Shown: piece by piece, positions 1 to 5,563 of the stretch
Numbering within the stretch: position 1 is the first letter of the stretch
Layout: each line of letters begins with the position of its first letter
Origin: Chitinophagales bacterium
GTDB taxonomy: Bacteria > Bacteroidota > Bacteroidia > Chitinophagales > UBA10324
Assembly: GCA_026786335.1 (NCBI GenBank)
Contig: JAJAYG010000080.1
Coordinates: forward strand, 1 to 5,613
Direction: 5' to 3'
Length of the DNA stretch: 5,613 nucleotides
The notes under the pieces: generated by a model
What the model saw: only the letters and a program-made list of their open reading frames with translations
Database searches by the model: none
What the model was told of the DNA's origin: nothing
Made by a program: the position numbers and the translations under genes

Positions 1-1634
1 AAAGGAATCATGTAAAACTTATTGTTGGCCTTGTTTGAATTCATTGGATAGGGTAATTTAGATTGATCACCTACCAGAATTTTATCTATGAACGGAAAAC
101 CAGTAATCCAGTTTCCGCTTTTAACATCGTGATTGATTCCCTGAATATCATTTTGCCGTCCCGAGAAGTTCCACAAAAAATATCTCCAGTACATGTAACC
201 CACCTGATAGGTAAAAAAGAAATTCAGGTTATCACCCATAGTAGGTTTCTCACCTTCTTTTTTCCCTAACCAACTGCGATAAAATCTCACATGTGAAGGA
301 TCATCATTATCATAAATTCTAGGGAATAAAATTTCATCACCACTGTCATACTTAATTACAGGCTTTCTTCCTTGCTCCACATATTTATGTTCAGCATCAA
401 CCCGTGAATAACGCATGTCGCCACTTTCATAATCAATATCTATTGGGCGTGCATTGTAAGTAGGTCCATATAAAAGCGGCCGATCACCATATTGTTCACG
501 ATTCAAGTAACTCAATAAGGTAATAGGGTCACTTGGATCACCCATGTTAATTGAAGGATTTGCATTTGCTCTTATTACTACCATCAAGTATGATGAGTAA
601 CCAACGATGATGAATAATACTGTAAGTGTAGCAAGGTTTAGGAAATACGCATTCTTATTTAGTCTGTATAAATAAACAGCACCGGCAAATGCCCCAATAA
701 GAATTATCTTAGTAAAGAACCCAGCATCATTCACCAATATAAATCGGGGGAAACAAACAAGCGCAGTTATTGCAAAGATTGTTTTTTCGTTTTTATAATA
801 TATGAGTAACCCAATTAAACTTATTGTAACCAGCAGCAGAAAAAAAACTACTCCGCTATTGAAAGGCATGTGCAAGCTATTTACAAATATAATATCAAAC
901 TTTGCACTCAAACTTGGTATTTGTGGAATAACTCCATATTGAATAAAAGCTAGAATAAGAACAGATGCACCAAATGCTTTAACCATACCAAAATTAGTAG
1001 CCTTGTACTTTTTGAAATAATAAACAAATACAATTGCGGGAATTGCCAGTAATCCAAGTAAGTGAATTCCTACAGCCAGGCCTAGCATATAACCTATAAA
1101 AATGATCCATCTGTCACCATAAGGTTCATCTGCAACTTGTTCCCATTTTAAAATCGCCCAAAAAACAATAGCAGTAAAAAAAGAGGATGATGCATACACT
1201 TCGCCCTCAACTGCTGAAAACCAAAATGAATCTGCAAATGCATTTGAAAATGCACCAACCAATCCTGCGCCAATAAGAGCAATGATTTCGGCACTAGAAA
1301 GTTCGGCAACTTTCTTTCCAATGATTTTAATTCCCAAAGCTGTGATCGACCAAAACAGAAAAAGATTGGTAAGCGCTGAGCTAAACCCTGAAAAATAGTT
1401 TACAGTTAAGGCAACCTTGGAAGGATCGGGCGCAAGTAATGTAACGAGATGTGCAAGGATAATAAATAGTGGCGCTCCCGGTGAATGCGGTACCTGCAGT
1501 TTATAAGCACAACCAATAAACTCACCGCAATCCCAAAAGCTTCCGGTAGGTTCAGCTGTTAGCCAATAAACTATTGTAGATAATATTAATACAGCCCAAC
1601 CCGCTACGTTATTAATCTTGTTAAACTTAGTCAT
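1..1634 (-). CDS. DUF2723 / TMEM260-like membrane glycosyltransferase, N-terminal part (3' end outside window)
   Basis: Reading the minus strand from ATG at 1634 gives 544 uninterrupted codons to the left edge, so the stop lies outside; from memory, family members are about 1000 residues. The start is chosen because the family's N-terminus follows directly: a first membrane helix at about residues 11-27, then the conserved loop with EPTGSFWDCGEF (28-39) and PHSPGAPLF (49-57). D35 and E38 lie in the first external loop, where GT-C enzymes keep their catalytic acid. Further family-like motifs are AVEGEVYASS (141-150), GLAVGIHLLGLLAIPA (185-200) and LLSYLNREQYGDRPLLYG (363-380). About ten hydrophobic segments precede a soluble region after about residue 355. 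Human TMEM260 of this family is a protein O-mannosyltransferase; by analogy this inner-membrane enzyme probably glycosylates exported proteins from a lipid-linked sugar. Family assignment is firm; substrate and sugar are inferred. No Shine-Dalgarno is seen. Confidence 0.9.
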   Translation of the reverse strand, partial: MTKFNKINNVAGWAVLILSTIVYWLTAEPTGSFWDCGEFIGCAYKLQVPHSPGAPLFIILAHLVTLLAPDPSKVALTVNYFSGFSSALTNLFLFWSITALGIKIIGKKVAELSSAEIIALIGAGLVGAFSNAFADSFWFSAVEGEVYASSSFFTAIVFWAILKWEQVADEPYGDRWIIFIGYMLGLAVGIHLLGLLAIPAIVFVYYFKKYKATNFGMVKAFGASVLILAFIQYGVIPQIPSLSAKFDIIFVNSLHMPFNSGVVFFLLLVTISLIGLLIYYKNEKTIFAITALVCFPRFILVNDAGFFTKIILIGAFAGAVYLYRLNKNAYFLNLATLTVLFIIVGYSSYLMVVIRANANPSINMGDPSDPITLLSYLNREQYGDRPLLYGPTYNARPIDIDYESGDMRYSRVDAEHKYVEQGRKPVIKYDSGDEILFPRIYDNDDPSHVRFYRSWLGKKEGEKPTMGDNLNFFFTYQVGYMYWRYFLWNFSGRQNDIQGINHDVKSGNWITGFPFIDKILVGDQSKLPYPMNSNKANNKFYMIP

Positions 1635-1662
1635 GAAACAATGTCGTTTTTTTAAAGTGCGA

Positions 1663-1670
1663 CAAAAATA
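1663..1670 (-). promoter_or_regulatory. Putative -7 element of the DUF2723 gene
   Basis: On the minus strand this octamer reads TATTTTTG, an exact match to the Bacteroidota housekeeping-sigma -7 consensus TAnnTTTG. It lies 28 bases before the ATG at 1634, giving a leader of roughly 20-25 nt. No TTTG-type -33 element is found at the usual distance upstream, so the call rests on one short motif. The same octamer occurs in the tRNA-Gln promoter. Confidence 0.35.
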
Positions 1671-1843
1671 ACAAAACGTATGTTGGTATTTTGAGAGTGA
1701 AATTAATTTAACCCCACTTTAGTAAATAATAGTTTTGAAGAAATTAGAATATTCATTGCCTTTATCATTTAGAAAAACTTACTTCTTTAAATTGTCGCAA
1801 TTTTCAAAAGCTGAAGCACAAACAAAAAACACTTTAAAGTTTA

Positions 1844-1874
1844 TTTGCTTTCTTGAATGCATCAACTATTTTTG
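1844..1874 (+). promoter_or_regulatory. Bacteroidota-type promoter of tRNA-Gln
   Basis: TTTG at 1844-1847 and TATTTTTG at 1867-1874 are separated by 19 bases. This matches the phylum's promoter consensus (-33 TTTG, about 19-21 bases, -7 TAnnTTTG). Transcription would start around 1880, leaving only a few nucleotides of 5' leader before the mature tRNA end at 1887. The rest of the gene-free stretch 1635-1886 holds nothing else I can support except a weak inverted repeat at 1789-1803. Confidence 0.7.
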
Positions 1875-1886
1875 CCGCCCGATTAT

Positions 1887-1959
1887 TGACTTGTGGTGTA
1901 ATCGGTAACACGTCTGATTTTGGTTCAGAAGTCTCCTGGTTCGAGCCCAGGCAAGTCAA
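1887..1959 (+). tRNA. tRNA-Gln (anticodon TTG)
   Basis: The 73-nt sequence folds as a full cloverleaf. The acceptor stem TGACTTG/CAAGTCA (1887-1893 with 1952-1958) has seven perfect pairs. The D stem is GTG/CAC (1896-1898 with 1909-1911). The anticodon stem TCTGA/TCAGA (1913-1917 with 1925-1929) closes loop TTTTGGT, with anticodon TTG at 1920-1922 reading CAA. The T stem CCTGG/CCAGG (1935-1939 with 1947-1951) closes loop TTCGAGC. The discriminator is A1959. The CCA tail is not encoded, because the next bases are CAA. A consensus promoter lies just upstream and a terminator starts just after the 3' end, so this is a single-gene transcription unit. Confidence 0.97.
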
Positions 1960-1960
1960 C

Positions 1961-1995
1961 AAAAAAACCTCCCGTTAATTTCGGGAGGTTTTTTA
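1961..1995 (+). terminator. Bidirectional intrinsic terminator between tRNA-Gln and the DoxX-like gene
   Basis: The stem CCTCCCG (1968-1974) pairs perfectly with CGGGAGG (1982-1988) around a 7-nt loop. It is preceded by seven A (1961-1967) and followed by six T (1989-1994), so A-T pairing extends the stem and a U-tract exists in both directions. It begins two bases after the tRNA-Gln discriminator and lies 29 bases beyond the stop codon of the convergent minus-strand gene. It can therefore serve both. Confidence 0.92.
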
Positions 1996-2023
1996 TTTGG
2001 GGAAAGATTTATATTCCGAAATA

Positions 2024-2398
2024 TTATGATTTTGAATGGCCACCAATAAACAATGCAGCACCTGCCAATGCACAATCCTTAACTGCCATTGATATAGAAA
2101 TTTGCGACATCATTCCTTCCGGGTTTGACATTCCTGGAACATGAACTGTAAAAACAATGAAAAGCAAAAAGATCGCAAGTAAAATGCACGCCCATTTAGC
2201 ATATTTATTAATGATTACACTTAACGCGACTGCTATTAGAAATACGCCCGTTAAATAAACGATCGGCACAGCCATAGATGAAAGAAAAGAAGGAACCATT
2301 CCAGCCATTCCAGCTGCATTTGTAAGATGGCCAACTCCAAAGAAAGCAATACAAAGTGCAAAAATAATTTTACCCATTGTTGAAAGTGTGTTGTTCAT
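2024..2398 (-). CDS. DoxX-like family four-helix membrane protein
   Basis: This is a 124-residue, strongly hydrophobic protein with four predicted membrane helices at about residues 10-28, 44-63, 68-88 and 103-120. DoxX-like features are the first-helix pattern FFGVGHL (19-25) followed by MAGMVP (31-36), the second helix opening YLTGVFLI (48-55), the FTVHVPGM motif (83-90) at the end of helix three, and a last helix beginning at K107 and rich in Ala and Gly. The length is normal for the family. DoxX-like proteins sit in the inner membrane; most lack a known reaction, though some are linked to redox or oxidative-stress complexes. No redox partner gene is adjacent, so no function is assigned. 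The start is the ATG at 2398, with A/T-rich sequence and no Shine-Dalgarno before it. The gene is divergent from the large secreted protein (176 bp between starts) and convergent with tRNA-Gln. No exact TAnnTTTG lies upstream; the nearest sequence, CAAAGATTA at 2480-2488 on the plus strand, is off by one base. Confidence 0.8.
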   Translation of the reverse strand: MNNTLSTMGKIIFALCIAFFGVGHLTNAAGMAGMVPSFLSSMAVPIVYLTGVFLIAVALSVIINKYAKWACILLAIFLLFIVFTVHVPGMSNPEGMMSQISISMAVKDCALAGAALFIGGHSKS

Positions 2399-2574
2399 AA
2401 AGCGTAATTTTAGGTGAGTGAAAAGAAATAATTCGTCGGTAATCTAATTTAAAATTGAAATTAAGTTTTATTGACCACCAAAGATTATTAACATCAAAAA
2501 TTAGCAATAGATAAATTTCATATTCTTTACAACAAAAAAATAATGTTTCTTAGCATCCGAATTATTTTTAAAAA

Positions 2575-5241
2575 ATGCTCAAACTAATATCAGGTAAAAA
2601 AATTCAGCTAAGCATCCTGCTTTTTCTATACGCAGGTGTTTTTTCGCTTAAGGCTGCAATTCCAATTAGCGGAATTATAAATAGCTACACTTCAGTATCA
2701 GCAATAGTTGGAACAAGTCTTACAGTTGCTTCAACTGCCGGTTTTGCAATTGGCGATAAGATCATGATCATTCAAATGAAAGGTGCCACAATCACCACTA
2801 CTCAAACTGTCAATTACGGTGATGTAACAGCATACAACAGTTGCGGCAACTTCGAATATACTTTTATTACAAACATAGTTGGAACCACCATAACCATTCA
2901 AAGCAATTTGGTTAACAGCTATACAGTTCCAACCGGGGAGGTGCAAATTGTTACCGTACCGCAATACTGCTCTGTTAATATTGTTGATACATTAAAAGCA
3001 AAAGCATGGGATGGATCTTCAGGTGGCATTTTAGTTTTTGAATCAGGTGGAACTGTTACCATGAATGCTGATATTTATGTTAGCGGAAATGGATTCAGAA
3101 ATATTGCACCTTGTAATACCGGCCCATTAACTTGTGGCAATCTTAATTATTACATCAGCACCAACAATTGTGTATCGGGTAAGAAGGGTGAAGGAATTGC
3201 TGAATATGTCAATACCGCACAAAGTGGCGGTCGAGGGCACCTGGCAAATGGAGGCGGTGGAAGTAATCGGGGTAACAATGGTGGAGGCGGTGGCGGTAAT
3301 TATGGTGTAGGCGGCATTGGGGGATTTGAAGCAAACTCATGCGCAGCTAATACAACCCAAGGCTTAGGAGGCATGGCGCTGGATTACACGCTTGGTAAAA
3401 TGTTTTTAGGTGGTTCGGGAGGAAATGGACAGGGAAATGATTTAGGAGCAATATTCGGAGGAGGAGCAGGAGGAGGAATCGTTATTATCGCGGCTAAATC
3501 AATTATTACAAATGGTTATACAATTTGGAATGAAGGTAAAGATGTAACTGGTATTACTATCAATGAAGGTGCTGGAGGCGGAGGAGCCGGAGGCGTTGTT
3601 AGTTTAGACATTCCTGTTATAACTGGAATTTTAAATATCTCGGTGAATGGTGGAGATGGAGGATCTACAAATAACAATACAGCAATAGCAGATTGCACTG
3701 GTCCTGGTGGTGGTGGAGCCGGTGGCGTAGTTTGGGTAAGTGGTGGCGCTCTTAATCCTAATATTATTTATTCTGCAACCGGGGGCTTAACTGGCTTGGC
3801 ATTATCTCCCTTAAGATCTTGCTTCAACACATCATTTGGTGCAACTGCTGGCGCAAGCGGAAATGCAATATTTAATTTACCCCCTCACATATTACCACTA
3901 AGTATATTACCCATTAACCTTGGCCCCGACCAGGTTGCTTGCCCTCTCGAACAAGTTCTTCTTGATCCGGGAAACGGGTTCAGTACTTATGTTTGGCAAG
4001 ATGCATCTACCGATTCTAATCTGATAGCAATTGGACCGGGCATTTACTATGTTACTGTAATTGATACTGCAGGATGCTTGGGAAGCGACACCATGAATAT
4101 TACATTAGCTCCACAATACAACTTCAATATTGCAACAGGTGATACTACTGTTTGCGCAGGTCAAACTGTTGTAATTGATGCAGGAGCAGGAAACACTTCT
4201 TATACATGGCAAGATGGAACGGCAACACAAACCTATTCTACTGTTGATACAGGATTGTTTACCGTTCAGGTTGTAGATGCATTCGGTTGTATCGGAAATG
4301 CCACTTACAACATTCATAATTTTCCTCCTTTCACTTTTACCATCGGGACCGGAGATACTTCTGTTTGCTACGGTCAACCGGTAACAATTGATGCCGGTTC
4401 ACAATGGGATTTGTATTTATGGCAAGATCTTTCAACCAATCAAACTTTTACAACAACTCAGGCAGGTCAATACTTTGTGAATGTTCAAGATACTTTGGGT
4501 TGCATTGGATCAGCTACCTACTCCATTTTTTATTTTCCGGGAATTATTCTTGACCTTGGTTTAGATACAGCAATGTGCGAAGGGGATTCAATAATTCTTG
4601 ATGCAGGAATTTATCCGGATTATTTATGGAATGATGGGTCACAGAATTCTAAAATAACGGTAACAACTCCAGGTGATTATTCAGTAACCATAACTGATTT
4701 TAATGGATGCATTCTGGCAGATACAATTACTATTTTAGATTATTACCCTATTCCAATTTTCGATTTAAATGATACATTGATTTGCATTCCTGATACATTA
4801 ACCATTTTGGCTCCCGCAGGTTTCTCTGATTATTTATGGAATGACGGATCATCTCTAAACTTCCTCAGAATTTCTAAACCGGGTGGTTATTCATTAACCA
4901 TTACAAACAGTTTCACTTGTTTTAGTAAAGATTCATTCAACGTAACTTTACAATGCCCAACTGCCTTGTATATGCCAAATGCATTTACTCCCAATGGCGA
5001 CGGTGTTAATGATTACTTTTTACCAATAGGATATAACATCACTGAATTCCACATGCAGATTTTTAATCGCTGGTGGCAATTGGTTTATGAAACTGATAAT
5101 TTTGAGAAAGGATGGAATGGTGAAGCCAAAGGCGTTCCGGGTGAAATTGGCGCGTATGTTTATTATGTTGTTTGGCAAGGAAAACTAGAAGGTGTTTTCA
5201 ATAGCGGAACTTTGAAGGGTAATGTTACCCTTATCAGATAA
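2575..5241 (+). CDS. Secreted modular glycine-rich / Ig-like repeat protein with T9SS type B sorting domain
   Basis: This 888-residue protein is built in modules. (a) Residues 1-27 form a Sec signal peptide with a Lys-rich start, a hydrophobic core LSILLFLYAGVF and likely cleavage after SLKA. (b) About 28-215 is a beta-rich region of unnamed type, with AGFAIGDKIMIIQMKGA (55-71) and AKAWDGSSGGILVFESGG (142-159). (c) 218-391 is a glycine-rich domain. (d) 448-792 holds five Ig/PKD-like repeats. (e) 797-888 is the gliding-motility-associated C-terminal domain, with PNAFTPNGDGVND (801-813), IFNRWWQLVYET (829-840), GWNG and a final GNVTLIR. That domain directs export by the type IX system after Sec transport, so the protein is expected at the cell surface or outside. 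No enzymatic motif is visible; adhesion or a matrix role is inferred. The ATG at 2575 gives the signal peptide directly; an A-rich stretch, not a Shine-Dalgarno, precedes it. The gene appears to be a single transcription unit; no convincing promoter was found upstream. Confidence 0.93.
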   Translation: MLKLISGKKIQLSILLFLYAGVFSLKAAIPISGIINSYTSVSAIVGTSLTVASTAGFAIGDKIMIIQMKGATITTTQTVNYGDVTAYNSCGNFEYTFITNIVGTTITIQSNLVNSYTVPTGEVQIVTVPQYCSVNIVDTLKAKAWDGSSGGILVFESGGTVTMNADIYVSGNGFRNIAPCNTGPLTCGNLNYYISTNNCVSGKKGEGIAEYVNTAQSGGRGHLANGGGGSNRGNNGGGGGGNYGVGGIGGFEANSCAANTTQGLGGMALDYTLGKMFLGGSGGNGQGNDLGAIFGGGAGGGIVIIAAKSIITNGYTIWNEGKDVTGITINEGAGGGGAGGVVSLDIPVITGILNISVNGGDGGSTNNNTAIADCTGPGGGGAGGVVWVSGGALNPNIIYSATGGLTGLALSPLRSCFNTSFGATAGASGNAIFNLPPHILPLSILPINLGPDQVACPLEQVLLDPGNGFSTYVWQDASTDSNLIAIGPGIYYVTVIDTAGCLGSDTMNITLAPQYNFNIATGDTTVCAGQTVVIDAGAGNTSYTWQDGTATQTYSTVDTGLFTVQVVDAFGCIGNATYNIHNFPPFTFTIGTGDTSVCYGQPVTIDAGSQWDLYLWQDLSTNQTFTTTQAGQYFVNVQDTLGCIGSATYSIFYFPGIILDLGLDTAMCEGDSIILDAGIYPDYLWNDGSQNSKITVTTPGDYSVTITDFNGCILADTITILDYYPIPIFDLNDTLICIPDTLTILAPAGFSDYLWNDGSSLNFLRISKPGGYSLTITNSFTCFSKDSFNVTLQCPTALYMPNAFTPNGDGVNDYFLPIGYNITEFHMQIFNRWWQLVYETDNFEKGWNGEAKGVPGEIGAYVYYVVWQGKLEGVFNSGTLKGNVTLIR
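3226..3747 (+). other. Glycine-rich domain of the secreted protein
   Basis: Residues 218-391 contain about 60 glycines in 174 positions. They cluster in runs such as GGGGGG (236-241), GGGAGGG (295-301), GAGGGGAGGVV (332-342) and GGGGAGGVV (378-386). Between the runs lie ordinary beta-type segments such as IVIIAAKSII (302-311) and ILNISVNG (352-359). Alternating glycine runs and beta strands recall the glycine-rich domain of ALK/LTK receptors, where such runs pack as polyglycine-II helices. That resemblance is a pattern judgement, not an alignment. This is a part of the 2575-5241 protein, not a separate gene. Confidence 0.75.
3916..4950 (+). repeat. Five tandem Ig/PKD-like repeats within the secreted protein
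   Basis: Five units of 69-71 residues follow each other at about residues 448-512, 518-582, 589-654, 660-721 and 730-792. Each has a first Cys (456, 527, 598, 668, 737), a Trp 17-18 residues later in a Y-x-W-(Q/N)-D context (474, 545, 616, 685, 755), a G-x-Y/F-x-V-like strand, and a second Cys 44-45 residues after the first (501, 572, 643, 712, 782), mostly in a GC motif. The two Cys per unit could form one disulfide. These repeats are typical of stalk regions before T9SS type B domains. The copies are diverged at the DNA level. Confidence 0.88.
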
Positions 5242-5279
5242 TCAGAAATTCAAAAAAAATTCTTTTCCATAAAATAAGA

Positions 5280-5305
5280 AAGCCGAATCAAAATTGATTC
5301 GGCTT
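5280..5305. terminator. Bidirectional hairpin terminator between the secreted-protein gene and tRNA-Ala
   Basis: AAGCCGAATCAA (5280-5291) is the perfect reverse complement of TTGATTCGGCTT (5294-5305), giving up to 12 pairs with a tight central A-rich loop. On the minus strand it is followed by TTATTTTAT-like sequence, a reasonable U-tract for ending the tRNA-Ala transcript, whose CCA end is six bases away. On the plus strand the tail is TTCTTGCTT-like, weaker but T-rich. It lies 38 bases after the plus-strand stop codon and can serve both convergent units. Confidence 0.85.
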
Positions 5306-5311
5306 CTTGCT

Positions 5312-5388
5312 TGGTGGAGGTGAACGGAGTCGAACCGATGACCTCCTGCTTGCAAGGCAGGCGCTCTAGCCAGCTGAGCTACACCCCC
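5312..5388 (-). tRNA. tRNA-Ala (anticodon TGC), CCA encoded
   Basis: The minus strand folds as a cloverleaf. Acceptor GGGGGTG (5388-5382) pairs with CACCTCC (5322-5316), including the G3-U70 wobble that is the AlaRS identity element. The D arm is GCTC/GAGC. The anticodon stem CCTGC/GCAGG closes loop CTTGCAA with anticodon TGC at 5352-5354 (minus strand), reading GCA. The T loop is TTCGACT. The discriminator is A5315 and the CCA tail is encoded at 5314-5312, unlike in the other two tRNAs here. The T stem ATCGG/CCGTT has one T-T mismatch at positions 50-64. The gene is downstream of tRNA-Ile on the same strand and is probably co-transcribed with it; a hairpin terminator follows. Confidence 0.97.
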
Positions 5389-5397
5389 AATTTAATG

Positions 5398-5556
5398 TGC
5401 AGATTAGCAAATTTGATAATGTGCAAATTCTGTAGATCGCTTCTTTGTTATTCGGCAAATTTAATATCAACTCATTTACTTATCTGCGCATTTGTTTATT
5501 TGCACATCTGCGCGTTTTCTTATCTGCACATCTGCGAATCATCACATTTGCACATC
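5398..5556. repeat. Degenerate octamer (8-bp) tandem repeat array between tRNA-Ile and tRNA-Ala
   Basis: From 5461 to 5556 the sequence splits without gaps into twelve octamers. TGCACATC occurs three times (5501-5508, 5525-5532, 5549-5556), with variants TGCGCATT, TGCGAATC, TGCGCGTT, ATCACATT and TACTTATC. Position 7 is T and position 8 is T or C in all twelve; position 6 is A in eleven. A second block at 5398-5429 holds four more units (TGCAGATT, AGCAAATT, TGATAATG, TGCAAATT), out of phase by one base. A less regular part, 5430-5460, lies between. The approximate consensus is TGCACAT(T/C). Role unknown. It fills the tRNA spacer and would be transcribed if the two tRNAs share a transcript. 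Confidence 0.82.
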
Positions 5557-5563
5557 AAAAGAG

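Noticed and set aside
63..269. Plus-strand frame of 68 codons
   Set aside because: It is antisense to the well-conserved DUF2723 coding sequence and has no recognisable domain.
1789..1803. Inverted repeat AAATTG-TCG-CAATTT as an operator
   Set aside because: The arms are six bases and AT-rich, expected by chance in such DNA, and it sits about 50 bases upstream of the tRNA promoter with no supporting context.
1920..2144. Plus-strand frame of 74 codons
   Set aside because: It starts inside the tRNA-Gln anticodon loop, crosses the terminator and runs antisense to the DoxX-like gene.
2471..2476. TTGACC as a -35 box for the secreted-protein gene
   Set aside because: No TAnnTTTG or TATAAT-like element lies at a workable distance, and Bacteroidota promoters do not normally use TTGACA.
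2731..4377. Minus-strand frames at 2731-2964, 3516-3698 and 4105-4377
   Set aside because: They lie antisense within the secreted-protein gene. The Pro-rich one simply mirrors glycine codons, and none has its own start context.
1887..5388. A genomic island bounded by tRNA-Gln and tRNA-Ala
   Set aside because: I saw no direct repeat of either tRNA 3' end, and no integrase or other mobility gene. The content looks like ordinary chromosomal genes.
5398..5556. CRISPR-like array
   Set aside because: The period is 8 bp with no alternating unique spacers and no cas genes, so it is a simple degenerate tandem repeat.
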